Shown here in pieces: positions 39,201-53,737 of a DNA stretch of 64,000 nt. Location of the stretch: NCBI GenBank assembly GCA_029783825.1, contig JAREIK010002624.1, forward strand, positions 111,877 to 175,876. Direction: 5' to 3'. Below the pieces are notes generated by a model. The model was not told the DNA's origin, made no database searches, and worked only from the letters and a program-made list of their open reading frames with translations. This stretch comes from Sapria himalayana. Its lineage: Eukaryota > Streptophyta > Magnoliopsida > Malpighiales > Rafflesiaceae. Both the position numbers and the translations under genes were made by a program. Each line of letters starts with the position of its first letter. The stretch's first letter is position 1.

Positions 39201-40206
39201 AGACAAATACATAGATAGATAGCCATATTGACATATAGATAGATAGATAGACATATAGATAGGGATAGAAATTGGTAGATAGATATATATATATACATAC
39301 ATATATATATACAAATAGACAGATAGACAAAAAGATATATGGATAGATAGGATCATAGATAGATAGACAGATCGATAGATAGATTAAAATAAAAAGATAC
39401 ACAGAATGACATATAAACAGATAACCAAATAACTATATATATAGATATATATATATATATATACACACATTTAAACAAATAGGCAAATAGATAGATATAT
39501 TAATAGAGAAATTGATAGATAGACAAAATGATAGATATATAGATAGATAGATAGATAGAAAGATACATAGTTAAATAGATAGATAGATAAATAGAAAGAT
39601 AGATAGGCTAATAAGTAGATAGAAAGATAGAGAGAGAGATAGATAGAGATATAGATAAATAGATATATAGATAGATTACTATTGAAATAGAAAATAGGCA
39701 AATAGAAGATCGAGATATAAATATATAGATATATAGTCTAATTTAAAGATAAATAAATATTCAAATAGATAGATTGATAGATTGAGAGAAATACATTTTG
39801 ATATATAGATAAATATACACATTAGTAGATAGGAAAATAGACAAATAGAAAAATATATTGTTTGAAAGATAGACTGATAGATAGCTAACTAAATAGTTAG
39901 ATAGATAGATATATATATATATATATATAAAGATAGTCATATAGACAAATAGATAGATAAAAAGATAGATAGATAGTTTGATTGATTTATTGACACATAG
40001 ATAAAAACATAGATAGATATATAGATATATAAATAGACAAATAAACACATAGATAGATAGAAAAGTAGACAGATTGATAAATTGATTGATACATAGATAG
40101 ATAGAAAGAAAATTAGATAGTTTGATTGATAAACAGTTGGATAAATAGATAGATAGAAAATTGATAGTTAGATCATTACATAGATAGATAGTTATATTGA
40201 CATATA

Positions 40207-41705
40207 TGTTAGTAATAGTGATTTAGGCCTATTGTATGGATATGGTATTTTGGCTATTTGTGAGAATTAATTATTGTGATTATTTATATATTTATTATAT
40301 ATAATATCATTGAATTATATTATTAATTTTTCTAATTTTCCCTATTCGGTTATTGTTATGGGAATAGAAATGAAATAAGATTAGTATAAAAATTTATTGA
40401 TATTCATGTAATGAATATGTGTATGAGATACAAATCAAATTTATATCTATTCGTTGAAAACAAATATTAGACATACTCATCTTGAGATTAATACATAGAT
40501 CAAAGTCATAAGTTAATCTCTAATAGTTTTGTTTTTATATTTGTTGACCTCAGATCGCTATAGTTCTTAACATAAGGAATATTGTGTTTTAATATAATCA
40601 AACTTTATCATTTATTAGATTACTATAAAGGTTATACTTGAACATAATAAAAATAATGTAGTGCGATATGAATGATTAAGATGGAATTTATTCCTCTTAT
40701 TATAAGAGAGATATCTATGGGTCCCCTCGATAATTAAGACTGAGAAATGCTTGCACGTGCTCAACTGATTTGATGGAGATCAATATCATTTGTTTAGCCA
40801 TTCTAATTGGCTTTCAAGTAATCAAAAAAAGAATGATATACGGTTGACTTTGTCCATGCCTTATATTCTATCAAGATATCATGAGACAAAAAATATGTAA
40901 TTAGCTATATTAAGGTTGTCTCGGATAATGAGCTTTTCATTTAACTTGGGTCTTCATAATGTTTTGCCAGAAGCCACTATGAATAATAGGATCAAAATGT
41001 GATTTAGGCATATGACTAATATTAATTGAACCTATAGGGTCAAACATTAAGAATGAATAATAATAGTTATGGTTTTTCACTTTCTATAGTAATTCTAAAT
41101 AATTAGATTATTTTAAATCACTAATAATAATTAGTTATAATTTAAATTTGAATTTAATTTAGAGAAAGTTTAAATTCGTGATTTAAATAAATAATTAATT
41201 TTGTTACATTGAACTTGAGTTTTAATGAATAAATTCATTTAAAAGGGATTTTTAAGGAATTGAATTTAAGTTGTTATTATTTAAAAGTGTTTTAAATCTA
41301 TAATTAATTTCATTTATGACTGAAATCTTAGCAGACTTGTGTATATATATATGTGAGACATATTTTATGCAAGTAGTCATCTTATATAAAAGAGAAAGAA
41401 ACCCTTTCATTTTGAGAAGATGAAGCTGAACTAGTATTCAACAAGATCGTTCATTATTTGTTCATGTGTGGATGCTTGTAGAGGGTGGTCATTTTTCTGA
41501 AATGCAGTACCTCTGAAGATCCGAATAAATAATGACGCACACTTTGAAGGCTTGATAAATCGATCTACATGAGGTATATTTCGTTTACCCTTCCTCTGTG
41601 TTTATAAGAATCAAATGTGATCTTTGGTGGGTTAAGAAATAAAAATTATGGATTTTGTGCATTTATGTTCCAATTAGATTGGATATTCTGCTCGAAACCC
41701 TAACA
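40207..41705 (+). mobile_element. Long terminal repeat (about 1.5 kb) of an LTR retroelement, 5' copy
   Basis: The block starts TGTTAG and ends CTAACA, a perfect 6-bp inverted repeat with the standard TG...CA ends. It lies exactly at the border of the GATA array. Inside are a TATATAAAAG promoter-like box near 41383 and the phrase TGAACCTATAGGGTCA near 41029, which I recall from plant Copia LTRs. Immediately after the end comes a tRNA-iMet-like primer site. The length fits the larger Copia lineages (SIRE/Maximus type); the lineage is inference. No second copy is found in the window. Confidence 0.68.
41383..41392 (+). promoter_or_regulatory. TATA box candidate in the LTR
   Basis: TATATAAAAG lies about 320 bp before the LTR end, a normal place for the U3/R border of a plant LTR. 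It is followed by a GAGAAAGAAACCC stretch. Confidence 0.5.
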
Positions 41706-41706
41706 A

Positions 41707-41719
41707 TGATATCATAGGA
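41707..41719 (+). other. Primer-binding-site candidate (tRNA-iMet type)
   Basis: TGATATCATAGGA, one base after the LTR, resembles the plant Copia primer site TGGTATCAGAGC (complement of the initiator tRNA-Met 3' end) with a few mismatches. Position and sequence together support the LTR call. Confidence 0.6.
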
Positions 41720-42114
41720 ACTTGTGTTTTCATAATAACTAATAATGCCACATTTTATTGTATGTATGTGATGTATATGATTCTAGCATGATTTGCAATT
41801 TTCAATATACGTGATATTATGGTTTGTGTGATCAACATAGTTAATAGGTTTTGTTGGGGTATTTATTGATTGAATCTAAAACCTAAAAGAATTAATTAGT
41901 ATGATTTATAATTCGAGTTGGATATTGCCATTAAAGTGTTTAATAACATGATATATGATTCTAGCTTTGTCTTAATCAGATTAATCCATGGACTAAATTC
42001 ATATGTAAATTTTGATTTATTAGTGATTGTTTATGGGGTTGCCAAAATATGCCCAATGTGTAATGAGATTATAGAATATGTCGTTTTAATGTGATTTTGA
42101 TGGATTTCGACTTA

Positions 42115-42350
42115 TTTTAAATTTATTGATAAGACTAATAAAAAATTTATTGATGAGATTAATAACAATTTATCGATAAGATTAATGAAAATTTTTAATG
42201 AGATTAATAAAAATTTATTGATAAGATAAATGAAAATTTATTGATGAGATTAATAAAAATTTATTGATACGATCAATGAACATTTATTGATGAGATCAAT
42301 GAAAATTTATTGATGAGATCAAAGAAACTTTAATACTAAAATCAATGGAA
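42115..42350. repeat. 23-bp minisatellite, about 10 copies
   Basis: The unit AATTTATTGATGAGATTAAT plus three bases repeats with a constant 23-bp step in its best part (TTTATTGAT at 42214, 42237, 42260, 42283 and 42306). Older copies at both ends carry substitutions and indels. Confidence 0.85.
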
Positions 42351-42361
42351 ATTTAATTTTT

Positions 42362-42450
42362 TTTTCCTAGGGTGCTACCCCCTACCCCGTGAGGGCGGTC
42401 CCCCTTTACCCCATCAGCTAACCAACTAGCGGAACCACCATAACAACTCT
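42362..42450. other. GC-rich block of about 90 bp
   Basis: A run containing CTACCCCCTACCCC, GAGGGCGGTCCCCC and TTTACCCC stands out in an AT-rich internal region. It is directly preceded by a T/C run. I cannot assign a function. Confidence 0.5.
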
Positions 42451-44793
42451 ACATAACCTTATAAATTTAATTGTTTTTAAATATTCTATTATTATAATTT
42501 AGTACTTTTAATGCAAATTATTTATGCTATCTGATAACATTATATATTTTGCATGTTTAATTGCTTCACAAATGCAAATTATGGCCTTTTTAACCAAAGT
42601 GTTTGGTAGATTATTATTATTTTTTGTCAAGGGTTGTAATTATTAAATATGGCTTGCATGCCATTTTTGTTTTATTGTAATTTTTTAATTGTTGTAATAA
42701 AACAAGAGAGACAATGCAAGCCATTTGAAGTCATGCAATCCAATCATGGTGATGGAGGAGCTAGGTGTATATGCGCAAGTTCATGGTCAAATCAACTTCA
42801 TGGAGCTGCTTATTACTACCTAGGATTAATAACTATTGATCTTCATATTGGCTTGTGGAGATCTATCTAGTTTAAGGCCTTAGTATGACATGTTTATTAT
42901 ATGCATGTATGCGATACTATGTATAATGTTACATGAGTAGTTGATAAAAGATATATGATAAGATCTATTAATTGAAATTAAAATCCATCAAGATCCCTCA
43001 CATAAAGTTTAAAGTTAATATGTCATCTATATTTAAATATTTGTTAAACCTTTTATCAGCTTAATGTGGGTTTTAGCAAAGTAGAAGTAAAAAGGTGACA
43101 TTAGTAAGTCAAGATTAGTAATGGTACTACCAATATGATTAAAAATGGTTTAACTTTATTACGTTATTAAAATGGTTTTTGCCCTAATGGCATTAGATGG
43201 GATTAAAACATGCTGAGACATATGATGTCAAAATCACATAAATATCTAAGAATTGAGTTATATGTAATTGGTAAGAGTTACCAACCAAAATAGCAGAATT
43301 TTAAGTGTCATGCCAAAGATGACTTAAAGTTGAGTAAAATATGGATCGTAGATCACTAGATATACAATTAGAGAGATGGGCAGAGAGACAGACAGACAGA
43401 TAGATAAATACATTGACACGTCGACTAATAGAAAGATAGACTAAAAAACAAATAGACACATAAACACAAAGGTTGATAGACTGAAAAACTAAAAGACATA
43501 AATAGATAGATAGTTAGATAAATAGAGAGACATATAGATAGATAAATAGACAATTAGAATGATAGACATATAGATATATAGAAATATAGATAGATAGATA
43601 GGCATAAAGATAGATAGATACACAGATAGATAGATACACAGATAGATAGATATATAGATAGAAAAACAGATAGTTAGATATATAGATAGATAAATAGATA
43701 TATATATATATATATATATATAGGCAGAGACGTAGATAGGTAGATAGAGAGACAAATAAATAAATAGATAGATAGATTGACAGATAGATAGACATATAGG
43801 CAGATAAATATATAGACATATACATAAATAAAAAATAGATAGATAAATAGATAGATAGATATACAGATAGATTGATATAAATATAAGTAGATATATAGAT
43901 TAGCAGATAGATAGAGAGATAAATAGATTTATAAATAAATATATAGGTAGTTATATAGAAATATAGAAAGATTGATTGATTGATTGATAGACAAATAGAT
44001 AAATAGATAGATAAATAGATAGATAGACAGATCGAAAGATAGACACATAAACATATAGACACATAGATACAAAGACATATATAGATAAATAAATAGATAG
44101 ACATATACACATTTAGACACATAGACAAATAGACAAATAAATAGTTAAATAGAAATAAAGATAGAAAGAAAGATAGATAAATAAACAAATATTTAATAGA
44201 GTAATAGACAATTAGATAGTTTGATACATAGATAGATAGACAATCATATATATATATATATAATTAGATAGTTAGACAATTCGATGGATAGACAAATAGA
44301 TTGATAGACATATAGATAGATTCACAGATTGATAGATTAATTGATCGAACGATTGAGAGATAGAAAAATAGATAGATAGACAGAGACAAATAGATAGATA
44401 GACAGGTTGATTGATTGATTGATTGATTGACCGGTAGTCATTTAAAAAAATAGACACATAGATTGAACGATAGATATATAGATAGATATATAAAATGATA
44501 ATCAGATAGATAGACATATAGACAGAAAGATGGAAAGTCATATAGATAGATAATTAGATAGATATATCGACATAATGATAGATGGATATATTTATATTTA
44601 GATTAATAGATAGACTGACAAAAAAAAAGACACCTAGATAGTTAGATAGATAGATAGATAGAATGATAGACAGACAGAAAGATACATAGAAATATAAACA
44701 AATAGAAAGATAGATAGATAGATAGTTAAACAGATAGACATAGAGACAAATAGAAAAATAAACTGATTGAAAGATAAATAGATAGACATATAG

Positions 44794-44827
<34 letters not shown>

Positions 44828-47800
44828 TGATATACATTAGACAGATAAATAGATATACATATAGATAGATAGATAGATAAACACATAGATACATAGACTA
44901 AAAGACAGATAGAGAAATAGATTGATAGACACATAGACTGATAGACTGATACACTAAAAGATAGATAAAGAGATAGAGAGATATACCAATAAATAGATAG
45001 ATTAATAAATAGATAGATAGAAAGAGAGCTAGATAGAAAGATAGATAGACAAATAGATAGATAGATAGATTATTATATAGATAAACAGATACACTTATAG
45101 ATAGATAAATAGATAGAAAGATGGACAAATAGACAGATATGGTAGATATAAAGATAGTCAAACACAGATAAATAGATAAACAAATAGTCAGATAGATAGT
45201 TAGATAGATAGATTGATTGAATGATAGACAAATAGATAGATAGACAAATAAAAAGAATGATAGATAGATAGATAGATTAAGAGATAGACAGATAGATAGA
45301 TATAAAGTTAGAGATATAGAATGACTAATATACGGATAAACAAATTGATAGATAGTAAGATATACTAATAGACAGATATATAGGTAGATAGATAGATAGA
45401 GAGTTTGATAGAAAGATAAATAGATAGATAGGCAGATAGATAGATAAATAGATACACACGATGATAGATATACAGTTAGACAAATTGCTAGATATATATA
45501 TATATATATATATACTGATAGAAAGATAGATAGATAAATAAATAGATAATAGACAAATAGATAGATAGACAGATAAATATATTGGTAGATAAATAGGTAA
45601 ATAGATTGAAAGATATATAGATAGATAAATAGATAAACAAATAGACAAATAGAAAGATTGATAAATAAACAAATAGACAAATAGAAAGATTTATAAATAA
45701 ACAAATAGACAAATAGATAGACATATATATAGATAGATAGTAGATATAAAGATAGACAGAAAGATAGATAGTCCAATAGTCATAGTTGTCTAGAAGGATT
45801 GACAGATAAATAGATAGAAAGATATACATATATATAGATTAATTGACAGAGATATTGGTAGATAGATAGATAGATTGATTGATAGATTGATTGATAGATA
45901 AAAAGATTGACACATAGATATACAAAAATGATAGAATGATAGATAGATTAAATAATAACAGATAGATAAAGAGAGAGTGATAGACAAGTAGAAAAATAGG
46001 AAAATAAACAATTAAACAATACGACAAATAAACAAATCGATAGATAGGTAGATAGAGAGATAGATAGATAAAAATATTTATATTAAAATACTTCTTAGAA
46101 AAGATAAAGAAATAGAAAGATTGACCGATATACTATTAGATAATAAAATAGATAGATGGGCAAATAGTTAGATAGATAAACATATAGACAAATAGATATG
46201 AAGATAGATAAATAATAAATAGATATATAAACATATAGATAGATAGCCAGATAGCTAGATAAACAAATAAACTAAAAAAGAAATATATAGATAGACATAC
46301 AAACAAATAGATAGATAGATAGAAAGACATACATATAGATAGACATACAGATAGATAGGTATATATATAAATAGATAGACAAATAGATAGATAGATGGAT
46401 AGAAATAAAATACATAGATAGATTGATAGATAGATAGATAGATAGAGAGTCAGATAGATAGATAGAAAAATAGATTGATAGACAACTAGATAAATAGACA
46501 CAGACAATATATATTGAACAATTTGACTTATAATAGATAGATATATAGACAGATAGGTAAATAAAAAGATAGATATATACAATAATAGATAAACTGATAG
46601 AAAGATAAACAGATAGATAGTTAGTTAGATAGACAGATAGATTGATTGATTAAATGAAAGATTCAGAAATAGATGATAAATAGAGAAGAAAAATATACAA
46701 AAAGAGATATAGATAGATATGCAGATAAATATATTGATACATAGAAAGATAGATATAAACAGAAATTGATTGATCAATAGATAGATAGATACACAAATAG
46801 AAAAATAGATAGGTAAATAGATACATAGAGAAACACATAGAGAGATGAAGAGATAGATAGATAGAGATATAAAAAGATTGAGTAATAGAGAAATACTCTG
46901 ATAGATAGATAAACAAATTGATAGGTAGACATATACAAAGATAGATGGATATGAATATTTATAGATAAATATATATATAAATAAAAAGATAAATAGATAT
47001 ATTCATAGATAAATATACAAATAGAATAATATACAAATAGCCAGATACATAGATATATTAATAAATACCTAGATAGATAGATAGATAGATAGATAGACAG
47101 ATATGCATATAGATAAATAGATAGATATATAAATAGATATATATATATAGTAGTTAGACATATAGAAAGATAAAATGATAGATAGATAGATATATAAACT
47201 AAAATACAAATAGATACAATGATAGATAGCTAGATAGCTAGATATATAGATAAATTGATAGTTAGATATATAGATAGATAGATAGATATATAGAAAATTA
47301 GAAAGATATACAGATAGATTTCTAGAGAGATATATTAGAAAAATTATAGATAAATAGACAAATAGAAAGATAGATATACAAAAATACAGATGGATATATA
47401 TTTAGAGAGATAGAAATATTGAATATTAGGTAAATAGAAAGAAAGACAATAATATAGTTTGATAGATAGATAGATATATAGATAGAAAGATTGATATATA
47501 GACATATAGAAAGTTAGATAATTATACCAATAAAAAGATAGATATATAGACAGATAGACAAATAAATTAATAGATAACTAGATAGATAGATAAATAGGCA
47601 AATAGATAGAGAGTCAAATAAAAATATAGATAGACAAATAGACACATAAACAAATTCACATATAGACTAATAGATAGATAGATATACAGAAGAATATATA
47701 GATAAATAGATAGTTTGATTGATAGATAGACATGTAGACACATAGACAAATAGATACTTTGATAGATAAATAGATAGATAGATAAACACATAGACATAAC

Positions 47801-48036
47801 GATACATAGACTGATAGATAGATTCACATATAGACAAATATATTTATAGACTAATAGGAAAGTAGACAAATAGATAATTAGATAAATAGACACATAAACA
47901 CAGACACATAGTCAGATAGATAGATAAATAAATAAATAGACACTTATTGAAATAGAAATATACACATATAGACAGATAAACACCTAGATATATAGATATA
48001 TTGATAGATAAATAGATAGATAGATAGATATATATA

Positions 48037-48118
48037 TTGACAGATAGTCAAATAGATAGATAGATAGATAGATATATTGACAGATAGTCAAATAGATAGA
48101 TAGATAGATAGACAGATA
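48037..48118. repeat. 40-bp local duplication inside GATA array 4
   Basis: TTGACAGATAGTCAAATAGA occurs at 48037 and 48077 with identical surroundings. This shows that local slippage or unequal exchange continued after the array had diverged. Confidence 0.75.
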
Positions 48119-48493
48119 GATAATTAGATAGATAATTAGATAGATAGATAAATAGAAATATAGATAGATACAAAGATAAATATATATATGGATGGCCAAA
48201 TAGACAGATTGAAAGATAAAGAGATAAATATATAGATAGACATATAGACATATAGATAGATAGACAAATAGATAGTTAAAAAGATATACAAATAAATAGA
48301 TTGATAGATAGATAGACAAATAGATAGATACCCAGATAGTCGGATAAGTAAATTGACACATTGACATATAGAGAGAGAGAGAGATAGATAAATAGAAAGA
48401 TAGATAGATAAGCAAGTAGACAAATAGACAAAAAGACATATGGATAGATGAACACTTAGATATATTGACGGATAAATAGATAGAAATATTGAC

Positions 48494-48495
<2 letters not shown>

Positions 48496-48550
<55 letters not shown>
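48496..48550. repeat. (TA)n microsatellite, 55 bp, inside GATA array 4
   Basis: Uninterrupted AT alternation within the GATA array. Confidence 0.9.
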
Positions 48551-48553
<3 letters not shown>

Positions 48554-51500
48554 TGATAGATATACAAATAGATAGATAAATAGACAAGTAGACATATAGA
48601 TAGATAGATACAAAGATGCATAGATAAACATATAGATTGATAAAAAGATAGATAGATACATAGAATGATAAATATATAGATAGACAAATTGATAGATAGC
48701 ATGATATACTAATTGACAAATATATAGATAGACATATATAGAGATATAAAGATATATAAATAGATAGATAGAAAAATAGATAGAAAAATAGATAGATTGA
48801 TAGATAAATTGATAGAAAGATATATAGATAAATAGATATACAGATAGATAGATATACTGATATACAAAATGAATGATCCAGAGATAGATAGATAGATATA
48901 TAGATAGATATATAGGTAGATATATAGATAGATTATTAGACAAATAAATTAAATGGTATATAGATAGATTGACTTATAGATAGATAGACATATAGATAGA
49001 TAGATAGATAGAAAAATAGATTAATAGAAAAATACTTAGATAGACATATAGATATATAGACATATAGTAAGATAAGAATATATGTTGATAAATAAATAGA
49101 TATATAGATAGATATATAGATATATCCACAAATAGATAGATAAATATATAGATAGCTAAATTTTTATATAGATAGATAAATAGATAGATAGATATGGGGA
49201 TATAAAAAAAACAAATTATAGATAGTTAAATAGATATACATATAGACAGATTGACATAAAGAAAGAAAGATAGATAGATAGATAAATAAATAGATAGATC
49301 AATATACAAATAGACAAATAGATTGATAGATAGGGAGACAGATAGATAGACAAATAGATAGATAGACCAATAGATATATAGACCAATAGATATATAGACC
49401 GATAGATACATAGATCAATAGACATATACATATATATCGATTAAATGATAGATAGATAGATAGATAGATAAACAGATAGATTGATTGATTGATAAACATA
49501 TAGATAGATAAACAAATTGAAAGATAGATAAAAAGATGAATAAATATATAGATATATATATAGATAGAAAGATCAATAGATAAACTAATAGCTAGATAGA
49601 TAGCCTAATTGATAGAAGTAAAGTGAAATAGTTAGATTGATAGACAAATAGATTGACAGGGAGAAAGACACATCAATTATTAGTAAGTTAGTGAATAAGA
49701 TAGATATACAGATAGATTATTAGTTAGTTAGTAAATTAGATAGATAGAAAGATAAATAGATTTGATAGATAGACATATTGATAGATTGAAAGATAGAAAA
49801 AAGATACATATATAAATACATAAATATACAAATATAAAGTTATACATATAGACAGATATATAGATAGAATGATAGATAAATTGATAGATATACAGATAAA
49901 AAGATAGACATATAGATAGTCAGACAAATATATATATATAGACATAGAGATAGATACATGGACTGTTGGAAAAATATATAGATAGACAGATTGTTAGATA
50001 GGATGATAAACAAATAGATAGATAGATGGATAAACAGTTACATAGAAAGATAGATATATAAACATTTGGACATATAGATAAAAGATATATGGATAAACAT
50101 ATAGATAGATAGATAAACATATAGAAAAATAGATAGACATACAAATAAAAGATATACATATTGATAGATGGATATATATATATATATATATAGATTTATG
50201 GATAGATAGATCAATAGAAAAACATTTAAATAGTTAGAAAAATTGAAAAATAGATAGTAACAAAGATCGATATATAGACATATAGTCATATGAAGAAATA
50301 TATAGCTAGATAGATAGGCATATAAATATATAGACTGATAAATAGATAACAGATAGACATATATACAGATGGATAGATATATAGATAGATAGAAACTAAA
50401 ATATATAGACAGATAGACTTATAGACAATTAGAACTATTAATAAATAGATTCATAGACATTTAGACTGATAAACTCAAAGGTAGATAAAGATATAGAGAC
50501 ATAGCCAAATATACAGATATATGGATAGATAGATAGACAGTTAGAAAGATAGACAGAATTAAAAATAGATTGACATGTTGACAGATAGAATGATAAATAG
50601 ATAGATTGATTAATAGAAAGATATATAGATGGATAGACAGATAAACATATAGATATATAGAAAAATAAATAGATAAACACTTAAACATGTATATAGATAG
50701 TCAGATAAATGGACTAATAGACTGATAGAAAAATAGATAGTTCTATAGTAGATAGATATATAGATAGACAGATAGATAGAATTTACATATAAAAAGATAC
50801 ACAAATAGTTAGATAGATTGATAGAAAAATAAATAGATATAGATAAACAGATAAATAAATAGGAAAATAGATAGATAGAAAGAATGATCGATAAATAGAT
50901 AGTTAGGAAAATATATCGATAGAAAGAATGATAGAAAGATAGATACATAGATAGAACAATACAATGATAGATACTTAAATAAATAGATAGATTTGACTTA
51001 TATACTGATAGACTAAAAGGCTAATAGATATTTAGATAATTATACAGATAAATAGATATTTGGATACACAAGTAGATAGTTAGACAGACAGATAAATAGA
51101 TAGATAAATATATTGACAAATAGACTGATTTATTAACATATAGAATTATAAACTAATAAATAAAAGATAGATAGTTAGACAGATAGATATATCAAAAGAT
51201 AGATAGTTACATAGATATATAGATTGACACATATACAAATATACAAATAGATAAATAGATAGATAAACATATATATATATATATAGCTAGATAGATAGAC
51301 ATATAGATAGATAGATCAACATATAGATAGAAAGACAGATAGATAGATAGTTAGTTAGTTAAATAGATTAATAGATACATAGTCAGATTGATATATTGAT
51401 AGGTAGATAGACAAATAGCCATTTGGAAGATAGGTAAATATTTACATTGATATATAGATATATAGATATATATATATATATAGATATAGATACAAATATA

Positions 51501-53667
51501 TAGATAAATTGATAGACATATAAATAATTAGATAAATAAACAAATAGATAGAGAAAAAGATAGATACATAAATATATAAATAAATAGATAATAGATAGAT
51601 AGATAGACATATAGATAGATAGAAAGAAAGATAGATAGACTAAATAAATAGATATACAGATAGACAGATAGATATATTGATAGACAAAAAGATAGATATA
51701 GAGATAGAAAGAAAGAAAGATAGAAAGAGATATATAGATAGCTAGATAGTTTTATTGATTAATAGATAAACAGATAGATAGATAGAAAAATAGATATAGA
51801 GATAGATAGACAAAAAGTTAGATAGATAGATAAATAGATATATAGAAACATAGATAGAAAGATAAATAATAGATATATGGATAGATAAATATATAGATTG
51901 ATTGATTAATAAATAGATAGATATATTGATAGATAGATAGGCAGATAGAAAAACATACAAATAGACAAACAGACAGATAGAAAACTAGATTGATAGCTAG
52001 AAAAAAAGATAGACTGATAGACTAATAGGCATTTATAGAGATAGTTAGTTAGTTAGTTTGACAGATAGATAGATAGATAGACATCTAGACACATAGACAT
52101 ATATACAAATATATAGATATATAGAGCGATAGATAGATATATTGAAACATAGACATAAAGATACATATAATGATATATAGATTAATAGATAGAGAAAAAT
52201 ACTTATAGACTAATATACGAATAGACGAATAGATGAATAGATAATTAGATATAGAGACATATAGAAAAATAGTCATATATATATATTTATAGACAGAGAA
52301 ATAGATAAATAGACAAATATATAGATAGAAAGCTAGATATATAGAGAGGTAGATATATAAATATATAGATAGATAGATAGACATATAGATAGATAGGTAG
52401 ATAGACAGACAGATTGATTGATTGATAAAAAAATAGATAAATAGATATACAGATAGACAGATAGATAGTTATAAAGATATGTAGATAGATAATATATATA
52501 TATATATATATATATAGATAAATTATTGGATATATAGATATAAAGATAAACATAAATATGGCTCGGCAAATAGATAGATAAAAAGATAGAAAGATAGACA
52601 GAAAGATAGATTGATATATTATTAGATATAAAACTTTATAGATTGATAAATAGATAGATCAACAATTAAAGAGATAAATAGATAGATAGATAGATAAAAA
52701 GATAGATAGATAGATAGATTTTTAGATAGCCAGATAGACACATAGATATATAGATAGATATATAGATAGATAGATATATAGATAGACAAATAGACAGATA
52801 CACATACGGATAGATATGCACTTAGATAGATAGCTAGATAGATATACAAATAGACATATAGACAAATAGGTTGATATATAAAAAGGTAGATAGATAAAAA
52901 GATACATAGATTGACATATAGATAGATAGACATACCGACATATAGATAGATAGATTGATTGACAGATTGATAGATGCCTATATATACTAATAGATAGATA
53001 TACAAATAAACAAATAGGCATATACATAGATAAAAAAATATAGATAGATAGATTTGACAAATCAAAAGTTAGATAGATAAATAGATAGATAAATCAATAG
53101 ATAGATAAATAGATAGAAAGATAGATATATAGACATGCAAATTGCTAGATGCAGAGATATAAAGATAGATAAATAGATAGATAGATAGACAAATAGATCG
53201 ATAGGTAGATAGATTAAAATATAGACAGAGAGATAGTTATATATTCCGATAGATAGATAGATAGTCAAATAGATTAATACATAGATAGCCAAATAGACAT
53301 ATAGATAGATAGACAGATAACCAGATAAGAATATTAGTAGATATATAGATATATATACAGATATATAGGTATATAGATAAATACATAAATAGATAGATAA
53401 ATAGATAGATAGCTAAGTATTTAATTAGAAGTAAATTGATAGATAGATAGATATATATGGGGATAGATAGATAAACAAATCATAGATACTTAGATAGATA
53501 GACATAAATATAGATAGAAAGAGAAATAGAAAGAAAGATAGATAGATAGATAGCTAGATTGATAGATAGACTGATAGATAGACTGATAGATAGATAGATT
53601 TATAGATATTAAGATATATAAATAGACAAATAGATAGGTAGGAAGAGAGATAGATATATAGATCGAT

Positions 53668-53670
<3 letters not shown>

Positions 53671-53732
<62 letters not shown>
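53671..53732. repeat. (TA)n microsatellite, about 62 bp, inside GATA array 4
   Basis: Uninterrupted AT alternation within the GATA array. Confidence 0.9.

Positions 53733-53737
<5 letters not shown>

Larger units (their letters stand above)
27263..40206. repeat. Degenerate GATA array 3, about 12.9 kb
   Basis: Continuous imperfect (GATA)n in the same orientation as array 2. Variant tetramers such as GACA, GATT, CATA, AAAT and TTAG are frequent, and TA runs are interspersed. No unique gene sequence is found inside. The numerous minus-strand frames rich in Tyr, Leu, Ser and Ile come from reading TCTATCTATCTA, which has no stop codon. The array ends at the TGTTAG start of an LTR. Confidence 0.95.
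41706..43360. other. Internal region of the LTR element, non-coding and truncated
   Basis: No gag or pol motif is visible in any frame. The region holds a 23-bp minisatellite, a small GC-rich block, and an 11-bp inverted repeat (ATGGCTTGCAT at 42649, ATGCAAGCCAT at 42714). The 73-codon + strand frame at 42649-42870 has no recognisable similarity. GATA repeat resumes at about 43361 without a 3' LTR. The element is therefore truncated or a non-coding LARD-like derivative. Confidence 0.5.

Noticed and set aside
27204..40048. Dozens of overlapping minus-strand frames (up to 229 codons) resembling membrane proteins
   Set aside because: Same cause. The apparent transmembrane character comes from Ile, Leu and Tyr codons in the GATA complement.
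42649..42870. 73-codon + strand frame as a possible retroelement gag fragment
   Set aside because: No zinc knuckle or gag-like motif, and it begins inside an inverted repeat. It is kept only as part of the non-coding internal region.
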